Source of the DNA: BOG-908 sp963751795
GTDB taxonomy: Bacteria; Pseudomonadota; Alphaproteobacteria; Acetobacterales; Acetobacteraceae
NCBI GenBank assembly: GCA_963751795.1
Contig: CAVVVI010000002.1
Span: 806,001 to 870,000 of the forward strand
Direction: 5' to 3'
Length of the DNA stretch: 64,000 nucleotides
The position numbers were made by a program, and so were the translations under genes. Positions 56,423-64,000 of the stretch are shown here, piece by piece; within the stretch, counting starts at the first letter, position 1, and each line of letters begins with the position of its first letter. The notes under the pieces are model-generated. The model searched no databases. It saw only the letters and a list, made by a program, of their open reading frames with translations, and had not been told where the DNA came from.

Positions 56423-58146
56423 ATGGCCGATCGTATCTGGGACAAGTCCCGCCTGCCGTCCCGCCACGTGACCGAGGGCGCCGGCCGTGCCCCGCACCGC
56501 AGCTACTACCACGCCATGGGGCTGAGCGAGGCGCAGATCGCCCAGCCTTTCGTGGGTGTCGCGACCTGCTGGAACGAGGCGGCGCCGTGCAACATCGCGC
56601 TCTCCCGCCAGGCGCAATCGGTGAAAAGCGGCGTCCAGGCGGAAGGCGGCACGCCGCGCGAGTTCACCACCATCACGGTCACCGACGGCATCGCCATGGG
56701 CCACCAGGGCATGAAATCCTCGCTGGTGTCGCGCGACGTGATCGCCGATTCCGTGGAGCTGACCATGCGCGGCCACGCTACGACGCGCTGGTGGGGCTGG
56801 CCGGCTGCGACAAGAGCCTGCCCGGCATGATGATGGCCATGCTGCGCCTGAACGTGCCCAGCGTGTTCATGTATGGCGGCTCGATCCTGCCGGGCCGCTT
56901 CCAGGGCCGCGACGTGACGGTGGTGGACGTGTTCGAGGCGGTGGGCCGGCATGCCGCCGGCACCATGAGCGAGGCGGACCTGCACGAATTGGAATGCGTG
57001 GCCTGCCCCTCGGCCGGCGCCTGCGGCGGCCAGTTCACCGCCAACACCATGGCCATGGTCAGCGAGGCGATCGGGCTGGCCTTGCCCGGCTCGGCCGGTG
57101 CGCCGGCGCCGTACGAGGAACGCGACGCCTGGGCCGTCGAGAGCGGGCGCGCGGTGATGGCGCTGGTCGCCCGCCGCATCCGCCCGCGCGACATCGCCAC
57201 CCGCCGCGCCTTCGAGAACGCGGCCGTGGTGGTGGGGGCCACCGGCGGCTCCACCAACGCCGCCCTGCATCTGCCCGCCATGGCGCACGAGGCGGGGATC
57301 GTCTTCACCATGGACGACGTCGCCGCCATCATGCGCCGCACGCCCTACATCGCCGACCTCAAGCCGGGCGGTAAATACGTGGCGCTGGACGTCCACCGCG
57401 TAGGCGGCGTGCCGGTGATCCTGCGCGCGCTGCTCGATGCCGGGCTGCTGCACGGCGACTGCCTGACGGTGACCGGCCGCACGCTGGCCGAGAACCTCGA
57501 AGGCGTGGCCTTCCCCGAGGACCAGGACGTGATCTACCCGGTCTCACGCGCCATCACGCCCACCGGCGGCGTGGTCGGCCTGCGCGGCAACCTGGCGCCC
57601 GAGGGCGCGATCGTGAAGGTGGCCGGCCTGCACAACCAGCGTTTCGAGGGCACGGCCTTGTGCTTCGATAGCGAGGAGGAGGCCTTCGCCGCCGTGCAGG
57701 CGCGCGCCTACAAAGCCGGCGACGTGCTCGTCATCCGCTACGAAGGCCCGCGCGGTGGCCCCGGCATGCGCGAGATGCTCTCGACCACGGCGGCGATCTA
57801 CGGCCAGGGCATGGGCGAGCAGGTGGCGCTGATCACCGATGGCCGCTTCTCCGGCGCCACACGCGGCTTCTGCGTCGGCCATGTGGGGCCGGAGGCGGCG
57901 CTCGGCGGCCCGATCGCCCTGCTGCGGAACGGCGACCGCATCGTGCTCGATGCCGCTGCCGGCAGCATCGACGCGCAGCTGACCGAGGCCGAGTGGGCGG
58001 CCCGCCGTGCCGAATGGCGGCCGCGCCCGACGGATTACCAGAGCGGCGCCATCTGGAAATTCGCGCAATTGGTGGGCCCGGCCCATCTCGGCGCCGTCAC
58101 CCACCCCGGCGGTGCCGCCGAGACGCATGTCTACGCCGATATCTGA
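56423..58146 (+). pseudogene. ilvD: Dihydroxy-acid dehydratase, interrupted by a -1 frameshift near 56778
   Basis: Iron-sulfur dehydratase of branched-chain amino acid synthesis. Conserved cysteines and motifs are present on both sides of the break: ATCWNEAAPCN, GLAGCDKSLPGMMMAM, CPSAGACGGQFTANTM, and TDGRFSGATRGFCVGHVGPE. At about 56778 the text reads cac-gct-acg-acg where cac-gcN-tac-gac (HAYDALVG) is expected, so one base is missing. Restoring it gives 574 aa, a normal IlvD. Translation would stop early unless corrected. In an essential biosynthetic gene this may be an assembly error. Confidence 0.9.
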
Positions 58147-58147
58147 C

Positions 58148-58172
58148 GCAGGCTGCCCGGTCGCCGGCCTGC
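58148..58172 (+). terminator. Possible terminator after ilvD
   Basis: GCAGG (58148-58152) pairs with CCTGC (58168-58172), with CCGG/CCGG pairing inside, followed by pyrimidine-rich CTCTCTGTTCCTTC. Starts just after the ilvD stop. Confidence 0.35.
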
Positions 58173-58264
58173 CTCTCTGTTCCTTCATGCCGCGGAAGCA
58201 GCGCCGTAACGGCCGCCGCCGTGAGAATGGCGGCCGACCCGATCGTGCCCTCGAAAGGATGCCC

Positions 58265-58561
58265 ATGACCCTGCACCGATCCGCCGCCGTGGCCCTGGCT
58301 TTGATTGCCGCGGGCGCCTGCCTGCCCGCCGCAGCGCAGCCGGCCTTCCCGGCGCCGCCGCCCGAAATCGGCGGGCCGCCGCCGCCGCCCGGCCCGGCCG
58401 AGCGCTACGTGCTGGAGCCCGGCCATTGGCAGTGGCGCCCGCGCCTGGCGCGCTACACCTGGGTGCCGCGCCACTGGATCCTGGTGCAGCCGGGCTATGC
58501 CCGCTTCGTGCCGGGCCATTGGCAGGGCGGCGTCTGGGTGGAACCGCACTGGGCACCCTGA
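58265..58561 (+). CDS. Small exported protein with GHW repeats
   Basis: A 98-aa protein with a signal peptide (ALALIAAGACLPAAAQP), a Pro-rich linker and three short repeats around GHWQW, PRHWIL and GHWQGG. This W/H pattern is common in small envelope proteins of unknown function. ATG 58265 is favoured because AAAGGA lies 5 nt upstream; an ATG two codons earlier overlaps that box. Its stop lies on the start region of DsbB. Confidence 0.65.
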   Translation: MTLHRSAAVALALIAAGACLPAAAQPAFPAPPPEIGGPPPPPGPAERYVLEPGHWQWRPRLARYTWVPRHWILVQPGYARFVPGHWQGGVWVEPHWAP

Positions 58562-59067
58562 CGCGCGGGGGCAGCGGGCGGCTTCGCTGGGCGGCCCTGG
58601 CCGTGCTGGCGGCCTGCGCCGGCGCGCTCGCTGTGGCGTTCGGCGGCGAGCGCTTCCTCGGCCTGGTGCCCTGCGCCTTCTGCCTGCTGGAGCGCTGGCC
58701 ATACCGGGCGGGTGCCGCGCTCGCTCTGCTCGCGGTGCTGCTGCCCCGCCGCAGCGCGCGGGTGGTGCTGTGGCTGGTGGTGCCGGTGCTGCTCGTCGGC
58801 GCCGGATTGTCGTTCACCCATGTGGGCGTGGAGCAGCATTGGTGGCCGGACCCGCTGCCGGAATGCACCGCGCCCGATCTGCGCGGCCTGACCGCGGCCG
58901 AGCGCCTGGCCGCCATGCCGTCGCGCCCCGCCAAGCCGTGCGAGGATCCGGACTTCCTGATTCCCGGCCTGCCGGTCTCGGTCACGCAAATGGGGCTGGC
59001 CTACGCCCTGGCGGTCTCGGCCGGACTGGCCATGTTCCTCGCGCGTAGCAGGAGCACACGCCCATGA
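58558..59067 (+). CDS. dsbB: Disulfide bond formation protein B
   Basis: Four-span membrane protein (about 169 aa) that reoxidises DsbA with quinone. Both cysteine pairs are present: PCAFCLLERWPY (first CxxC) and DPLPECTAP with AKPCEDPDF. The start is uncertain. The family N-terminus aligns with LTRGGSGRLRWAAL, where the only codon available is a CTG at 58558 overlapping the upstream stop (CTGA). A GTG at 58603 would lose part of the first membrane span; TTG 58426 would overlap the previous gene. The stop overlaps the coq7 ATG. Confidence 0.8.
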   Translation: MTRGGSGRLRWAALAVLAACAGALAVAFGGERFLGLVPCAFCLLERWPYRAGAALALLAVLLPRRSARVVLWLVVPVLLVGAGLSFTHVGVEQHWWPDPLPECTAPDLRGLTAAERLAAMPSRPAKPCEDPDFLIPGLPVSVTQMGLAYALAVSAGLAMFLARSRSTRP

Positions 59068-59597
59068 GCCTACCCGGCGACACGCCATCCCGCACCCGCC
59101 TCGAACGCATCGTGCGGGTGGACCATGCCGGCGAATACGGCGCCCAGCGCATCTATGCCGGCCAGCTCTCCGTGCTGGGCGGCGGCGACAAGGGCGACAT
59201 CCTGCGCCACATGCAGGCGCAGGAGCAGCACCATCTCGACACCTTCACACGGCTGATCGCCGAGCGCCGCGTGCGGCCGACCGCGCTGCTGCCGCTGTGG
59301 CACCTGGCCGGCTATGCGCTAGGGGCTGCCACCGCGGCGCTGGGCGAGCGCGCCGCCATGGCCTGCACGGTGGCCGTCGAGGAGGCCATCGACGAGCATT
59401 ACCGCGCGCAGGTGACCGATCTGGGCGAGGAAGAGCCGGAACTGCGCCAAACGATCGAGGCGTTCCGCGCCGAGGAGCTGGAGCATCGCGACATCGGCCT
59501 GGAGCACGAGGCGGAGCTGACGCCCGGCTACCGCGTGCTGGCCGGCATCATCAAGGCGGGCTGCAAGGTGGCCATCGCCGTCAGCGAACGGGTGTGA
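59064..59597 (+). CDS. coq7: Demethoxyubiquinone hydroxylase Coq7
   Basis: Di-iron monooxygenase (177 aa) of ubiquinone synthesis, acting at the membrane. The ferritin-like ligand motifs are visible: VDHAGEYGAQRIYAGQ, QEQHHLDTF, VEEAIDEHY and AEELEHRDIGLEH. ATG overlaps the dsbB stop (ATGA). Confidence 0.94.
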   Translation: MSLPGDTPSRTRLERIVRVDHAGEYGAQRIYAGQLSVLGGGDKGDILRHMQAQEQHHLDTFTRLIAERRVRPTALLPLWHLAGYALGAATAALGERAAMACTVAVEEAIDEHYRAQVTDLGEEEPELRQTIEAFRAEELEHRDIGLEHEAELTPGYRVLAGIIKAGCKVAIAVSERV

Positions 59598-59606
59598 AGC
59601 GGGCGG

Positions 59607-59996
59607 CTACTGCTCGACGGGAACGCTGAGCCCCAACCCGGCGGCGGCCGATTTGCGCCGCTCGATGGCGCCCTGCTGGCTGGAGGCGAAGGCGTAGCCG
59701 TCGCCTTCGTACAGCAGATTCGGAGAGATGAACTTGGGCGAGAGCTGGGCCTGCGCGCGGACCGAGCCGCGGGGCGCCTCCACATCCTCGTCGGGCACCG
59801 GGGCCGCCTGGTAGATCGTGTTGTGGAAGGTCAGCGCCCGGGCGGGTGCGGCTTCCGGCTGGGCGAGCGGGCCGATATCGCCGATCTGCACGTGCATGTT
59901 GTCGTGGTCCGCCGCGCCGAGCAGCACGGCAATGCCGATCACGGCCGCATAGCGCGCTGGCCGCAACTGACGAAAACGTGAGAGAGGGGCTTCCAT
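59607..59996 (-). CDS. Hypothetical membrane-anchored protein
   Basis: A 129-aa protein of unknown function with one hydrophobic N-terminal segment (ARYAAVIGIAVLLGAADHD), which could be a signal or an anchor. The rest is a soluble tail without recognisable motifs (RALTFHNTIYQAAPVPDED; SPNLLYEGDGYAFASS). ATG 59996 is the chosen start; a TTG at 60035 would add 13 residues. Upstream is an AT-rich stretch (60030-60060) likely holding its promoter. Confidence 0.5.
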   Translation of the reverse strand: MEAPLSRFRQLRPARYAAVIGIAVLLGAADHDNMHVQIGDIGPLAQPEAAPARALTFHNTIYQAAPVPDEDVEAPRGSVRAQAQLSPKFISPNLLYEGDGYAFASSQQGAIERRKSAAAGLGLSVPVEQ

Positions 59997-60082
59997 CCGC
60001 GAACCATGCGGCGGTTCCCCTGCCCGATCAATCAAAAATGAAAAAAGTGATAAGTGTTTCAGGCGGGATGATGCAGCGCGAT

Positions 60083-61294
60083 CTAGCCCGGCAGCACGAT
60101 GCCTTCAAGCGATTGCAGCGCCTGAATGCCGGGCAGCATCTTGCCTTCCAGCCATTCCAGGAACGCGCCGCCGGCCGTCGAGACATAGCTGATCCGGTCG
60201 ATCACGCCCGCCTGGCGCAGCGCGGCCACGGTATCGCCGCCGCCGGCCACCGAGCGCAGGTGGCCCGCCTGCGTCGCCTCGGCCACCGCATGGGCCAGCG
60301 CCATGGTGGAGGCCTCGAAGGGCGGCGTCTCGAAGGCGCCGAGCGGGCCGTTCCACACCAGCGTGCGCAGGCTGGGCAACTTGGCGCGCAGCAGGTCGAG
60401 CGTGCGCGGGCCCACGTCGAGGATCATCGCATCCCCCGGCACCGCATCGATGGCCACGATGCGCGTCGGCGGATCGGCACGGAATTCGGTGGCGGTGACG
60501 GCATCAACGGGCAGGATGATCTCGCAGCCCGAAGCACGCGCCTGTGCCAGGATGTCGCGCGCGGTCTCGTGCATGTCCGGCTCCTGCAGGGAGCGGCCGA
60601 CGCCCACGCCTTGCGCTGCGAGGAAGGTGTTGGCCATGGCGCCGCCGATCACCAGCACGTCCACACGGCCCATCATGTTGCCCAGCAGCGCCAGCTTGGT
60701 CGAGACTTTGGCACCGCCGACGATCGCACCCACCGGCCGCTCGGGGTGGTCGAGTGCGGCGGTCAGCGCTTCGAGCTCGCGCTGCATCAGCCGTCCGGCG
60801 TGGCTGGGCAGATGGCGGGCCACGCCTTCGGTGCTGGCGTGCGCGCGGTGGGCGGCCGAGAACGCGTCGTTGACGTAGATATCGGCCAGCCCCGCCAGCG
60901 CGCGCGCCATCGCCGGGTCGTTGGCCTCCTCGCCGGCATGGAAGCGCGTGTTTTCCAGCACCAGCACCTGGCCGGGCTCGAGCCGGCCCACCGCGTCCTC
61001 GGCCACCGGGCCTACGCAATCATCGGCGAAGAACACGTCGCGGCCCAGCACGTCGCGCAACGCGGCCGAGACCGGGCGCAAGGACATCGTCTCTACACGC
61101 TGGCCACCTGGCCGGTCGAAATGGCTGACCACGATCACGCGTGCCCCGGCCTCGGCCAGTTCCCGGATGGTGGGCGACAGCCGCTCGATGCGGGTCAGGT
61201 CGGTGATGCGGCCATCGCGCACCGGCACGTTGAGGTCGGCGCGCAGCAGCACGCGCTTGTTGGCCACATCGATGCCGTCGATCGTCTTGAACAT
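60083..61294 (-). CDS. pgk: Phosphoglycerate kinase
   Basis: Glycolytic/gluconeogenic kinase (403 aa) interconverting 1,3-bisphosphoglycerate and 3-phosphoglycerate. The family signature KRVLLRADLNVPVRDGRITD opens it; HFDRPGG, LENTRFHAGEEAND, VGGAKVSTKLALLGNM and the nucleotide-site SVAGGGDTVAAL are all present. Start ATG 61294, about 40 bp after gap, so the two form an operon. Confidence 0.97.
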   Translation of the reverse strand: MFKTIDGIDVANKRVLLRADLNVPVRDGRITDLTRIERLSPTIRELAEAGARVIVVSHFDRPGGQRVETMSLRPVSAALRDVLGRDVFFADDCVGPVAEDAVGRLEPGQVLVLENTRFHAGEEANDPAMARALAGLADIYVNDAFSAAHRAHASTEGVARHLPSHAGRLMQRELEALTAALDHPERPVGAIVGGAKVSTKLALLGNMMGRVDVLVIGGAMANTFLAAQGVGVGRSLQEPDMHETARDILAQARASGCEIILPVDAVTATEFRADPPTRIVAIDAVPGDAMILDVGPRTLDLLRAKLPSLRTLVWNGPLGAFETPPFEASTMALAHAVAEATQAGHLRSVAGGGDTVAALRQAGVIDRISYVSTAGGAFLEWLEGKMLPGIQALQSLEGIVLPG

Positions 61295-61336
61295 GGTTTC
61301 GTCCTGAGAGCGGTGTGTGGGCCGGAGGGCGGCCGC

Positions 61337-62356
61337 CTAGTTCATGCTGCCCCAGAGCGCCGCCGTATCCGCCATGCGCGAGGAGAAACCCCATTCGTTG
61401 TCGTACCAGCCGGCCACGCGCACCAGCTTGCCGCCATCCACGATCGCCGTCTGCGTCGCATCGAAGGTGCAGCTGGCGGGTATGCCGATGAAGTCGGTGC
61501 TGACCAGCTTTTCCGCGTTGTAGTCGAGGATGCCGGCCATGGGGCCCGCGGCGGCGGCGGCGAACAGCGCGTTGATGGCGGCGACATCGGCCGGCTTGGC
61601 CAGATTGGCGTCCAGCGACACCAGCGAGACGTTCGGCGTGGGCACGCGGATGGAGGTGCCGTCCAGCTTGCCGGCCAACTCCGGCAGCACCAGGCCCAGC
61701 GCCTTGGCCGCTCCGGTGCTGGTGGGGATCATCGACATCGCGGCCGCGCGGGCGCGATGCAGGTCCTTGTGCAGCGTATCCACCGTCTTCTGGTCACCGG
61801 TGTAGCTGTGGATGGTCACCATGTAGCCGCGCTCGATGCCGTAGGCTTCGTGCAGCACCTTGGCCATCGGGGCGAGGCAGTTGGTGGTGCACGAGGCGTT
61901 GCTGACCACCGTCATGTCGGCCTTCAGCGCGGCCTGGTTCACGCCCATCACGATGGTGGCGTCCACCCCATCGGCCGGGGCGGAGACCAGCACGCGGCGC
62001 GCGCCGGCGGTGAGCAGCGCCGAGGCGGCGGCCTTGCTGGTGAACAGCCCGGTGCACTCCATCGCCACGTCCACGCCCTGGTACGGCACGCGGGCGGGAT
62101 CGCGCTCGGCCGAGACTTTGATCGGGCCCCATGTGCGGCCCTGGTGGCGGATGGTGATGGTATCGCCGTCCACGCTGACGGTGCCGGGGAAGCGGCCGTG
62201 CACGCTGTCGTAGCGGAACAGGTGGGCGTTGGCTTCGACGCTGCCCAGATCGTTGATCGCGACGCATTCGACGTCGGTTCGGCCGCTCTGCACCATGGCG
62301 CGCAGCACCAGCCGGCCGATGCGGCCGAACCCGTTGATCGCGACTTTGACTGCCAT
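61337..62356 (-). CDS. gap: Glyceraldehyde-3-phosphate dehydrogenase
   Basis: Type I phosphorylating GAPDH (339 aa): NAD fold INGFGRIGRLVLRA at the N-terminus and catalytic SNASCTTNCLAP with Cys156, then TIHSYTGDQ, and near the C-terminus WYDNEWGFSSRM. Lies between the transketolase-like gene and pgk on the same strand; about 114 bp separates it from the former. Confidence 0.97.
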   Translation of the reverse strand: MAVKVAINGFGRIGRLVLRAMVQSGRTDVECVAINDLGSVEANAHLFRYDSVHGRFPGTVSVDGDTITIRHQGRTWGPIKVSAERDPARVPYQGVDVAMECTGLFTSKAAASALLTAGARRVLVSAPADGVDATIVMGVNQAALKADMTVVSNASCTTNCLAPMAKVLHEAYGIERGYMVTIHSYTGDQKTVDTLHKDLHRARAAAMSMIPTSTGAAKALGLVLPELAGKLDGTSIRVPTPNVSLVSLDANLAKPADVAAINALFAAAAAGPMAGILDYNAEKLVSTDFIGIPASCTFDATQTAIVDGGKLVRVAGWYDNEWGFSSRMADTAALWGSMN

Positions 62357-62470
62357 TTGTCCCGTCTCTCCCAGAATAGACCCGACGCGCCCACGTGCTG
62401 CCGCTGCCGGCCGTAGCGTTTCGGCGACGGCGGTGTTTCACGCGGTTTTCTAGAAAGCCGCACGCCGTGT

Positions 62471-64000
62471 CTAGATCGCGGCCCGCATGGGTGCGGCGCC
62501 CAGATGGCGGGCCACCGCGTCGGCGATGGCGGCCGGCGCGGCGCCGGCGGGCAGGAACAGGCCGCGCGGCCCCAGCCAGCGCTCCCACCCGAAGCCCGCG
62601 CCCGGTTCGCACGCCACGCGCGGCGCGTTGCCCAACACCTGGCTGCGCCACGCCGCATCCTGGCGGGCGAACAGCCCCCAGCAGGGCAGCGCCACGGCGG
62701 CGGCCGGCAGGCCGCGCGCGGCCAGCAGCCGGCAGGCGAGCAGCATCGGCTCCAGCTCCGTGCCGCTGGCGATCAGCGTTACGGCCCGCACGCCCTCCGC
62801 CTCGGCCACCACATAGCCGCCGCGCGCCGAGCGGGTGCGGGCGGGCCGATCGGCCAAGGGCCGCCGCGTGGCGTCGCTCAGCAGCAGCACGCTGGGCCCA
62901 TCCAGCTGGCGCAGCGCCAGTTCCAGGCACTCGATGGCTTCGGAGGCGTCGGCGGGGCGGAACACCGCCAGATTGGCCATCGCCCGCAACGCGGCCAGCG
63001 GCTGTTCGGCTTCCGGCTGCGGCGGCTCGATCAGGATCTGCACCAGCCGGGTGTCCGCCGCCGCCGCGGCGCGCAGGGCCGGCAGAAGATCGTCGGCACC
63101 GGCTGCGTCCTGCACGCCGATCGCCACCAGCCCGCCATGCAGCGCCACGCCGCACAGCGCGGCGCCCATGCCGGCCGCCAGGCGGCCCGCCGCCGCGGCG
63201 CTGGCGACCGGCGGCTCGGCCTGGCCGGACGGCTGGCGCCAGCCGTCAGCCCCGGGCAGCAGGGCCAGATCCGGCATGGTGGCGGCCAGCGCGGCGATGG
63301 CCGTCCGCACCGTCTGCGCCGTGCCGACCGTGCTGCTTCCGGCCGGCAGCAGGCTCTCGGGCTCGGAGAGCGGGGCGTGCCAGCGGCCATGCGGTCGGCC
63401 GGCCATCGCGCGCTCGAAATCCTGCCGCCCGGCATGCCGCGCCAGGCGCTTCAGCCAGCCGCGCCGCACGCCTGCCAGCCGGCACGCAGCGGCCGCCCAG
63501 GCTGCCGCGCCATCCTCGCCAGGGCGGGCGAGGCTGACCGAGGCGGGGGCCACGCCCGGGCCCTCGCACAGGATCAGCGTCGGTTTGACCGACCGCAGCG
63601 CCGCCGACAGCGCGGAGGCCACCTCGGCGGCATCATCGGCCTGCGCATGCCGCACCGCCCAGCCATTGGCGGCGAAGCCGGCCAGGCCTGCCACCGGCGC
63701 CGCCGCCGCTTCGGCCAGCACCGTCAGCCGGCCCAGCCGCCAGGCGCCGGCGAGCCAGGCGGCCTCCTGCACCGCGCCGGTGGCCAGCGTGGCGGCGGTG
63801 CAGAACACCCAGCTGCGGTGATCGACCAGCGAGCGCCCGAAGCGCGCGGCCAGCATGCGTTCGGCCAGCGCCAGCCCCACGCCGCCGCCCACCGCGGGGC
63901 GCAGCACGGTGCACAGCCCCTGCGCGCCGGACAGGCGCTCCAACGCCGCGGCGAAGCCGGCCAGCGCGGGTTCGGCGGCGATGCGGTCGCGGTCGGGCCA
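62471..64000 (-). CDS. Transketolase-like protein with degenerate active site (N-terminus outside window)
   Basis: C-terminal 509 residues of a transketolase-fold protein running off the window edge. The alignment to transketolase is clear (WPDRDR; LALAERMLAARFGRSLVDH; VALHGGLVAIG; FRPADASEAIECLELAL). Yet the catalytic motifs are altered: the NGHGS region reads AEPALAG, TTGPLGQG reads LRPAVGGG, the thiamine-diphosphate GDG and distal Asn are replaced (CTAATLATG; VLAEAAAAP), the catalytic Glu in REHAMG is lost (AAAAGRLAAGMG), and GLGEDGPTHQP is missing. By eye it cannot bind or use thiamine diphosphate, so it looks like a pseudoenzyme. It is just upstream of gap and pgk. Confidence 0.75.
   Translation of the reverse strand, partial: WPDRDRIAAEPALAGFAAALERLSGAQGLCTVLRPAVGGGVGLALAERMLAARFGRSLVDHRSWVFCTAATLATGAVQEAAWLAGAWRLGRLTVLAEAAAAPVAGLAGFAANGWAVRHAQADDAAEVASALSAALRSVKPTLILCEGPGVAPASVSLARPGEDGAAAWAAAACRLAGVRRGWLKRLARHAGRQDFERAMAGRPHGRWHAPLSEPESLLPAGSSTVGTAQTVRTAIAALAATMPDLALLPGADGWRQPSGQAEPPVASAAAAGRLAAGMGAALCGVALHGGLVAIGVQDAAGADDLLPALRAAAAADTRLVQILIEPPQPEAEQPLAALRAMANLAVFRPADASEAIECLELALRQLDGPSVLLLSDATRRPLADRPARTRSARGGYVVAEAEGVRAVTLIASGTELEPMLLACRLLAARGLPAAAVALPCWGLFARQDAAWRSQVLGNAPRVACEPGAGFGWERWLGPRGLFLPAGAAPAAIADAVARHLGAAPMRAAI

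Overview
The window is GC-rich chromosomal DNA (about 70% GC by eye) packed with short-spaced, often 4-bp-overlapping genes. Gene content points to an alphaproteobacterium, most likely of the Acetobacteraceae or a close relative. It has a hopanoid locus (hpnA-B-C-D-E, shc, hpnG), a cyoABCD ubiquinol oxidase, an OxyR-type regulator, Coq7, system I cytochrome c maturation and a tkt-like/gap/pgk cluster. The family assignment is inference; no 16S gene or ribosomal proteins are present to fix it. GTG and TTG starts are common, and several are supported by ribosome binding sites.

Layout. 1-2977 (minus): PCuAC and SCO copper chaperones run into pabB and pabC (cut by the window edge). 3080-7093: a DUF4214-like/methyltransferase protein, OxyR, a diguanylate cyclase and a divergent MarR regulator. 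7210-15167: hopanoid genes from squalene synthesis (hpnCDE) through cyclisation (shc) to side-chain processing (hpnG); hpnH is not present. 15219-18957: dapD, UDP-glucose dehydrogenase and a secreted GH5-like protein that appears to have lost both catalytic glutamates. 19054-21721: a radical SAM protein and a DUF4130-UdgX fusion, a candidate DNA repair pair. 21821-26140: exported M28 and M1 peptidases, the latter frameshifted. 26184-28951 (minus): acetyl-CoA synthetase, EVE and YciI-like proteins. 29095-34792: ccmCDE, a GNAT gene, ccmFGHI. 34872-39756: YghU-type GST and, on the minus strand, cyoABCD.

40012-47231: MBL-fold hydrolase, histidine phosphatase and a tripartite RND efflux system. 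47271-48760: a lower-GC patch with an orphan methyltransferase, a small lipoprotein and tRNA-Arg(ACG). 48829-51084 (minus): a CxxC protein and an ABC-F ATPase. 51199-56363: SNF2/SWIM helicase, EAL phosphodiesterase, thioesterase, GNAT. 56423-59597: ilvD (frameshifted), a small W/H-rich exported protein, DsbB, Coq7. 59607-64000 (minus): a small membrane-anchored protein, pgk, gap and the C-terminal part of a transketolase-like protein in which every cofactor and catalytic motif I can place is degenerate.

The most unusual items are the apparent transketolase pseudoenzyme beside gap-pgk, the radical SAM/DUF4130-UdgX pair, and the inactive-looking GH5 protein translationally coupled to ugd. The single-base frameshifts in ilvD and the M1 peptidase sit in otherwise intact genes and may be sequencing errors.
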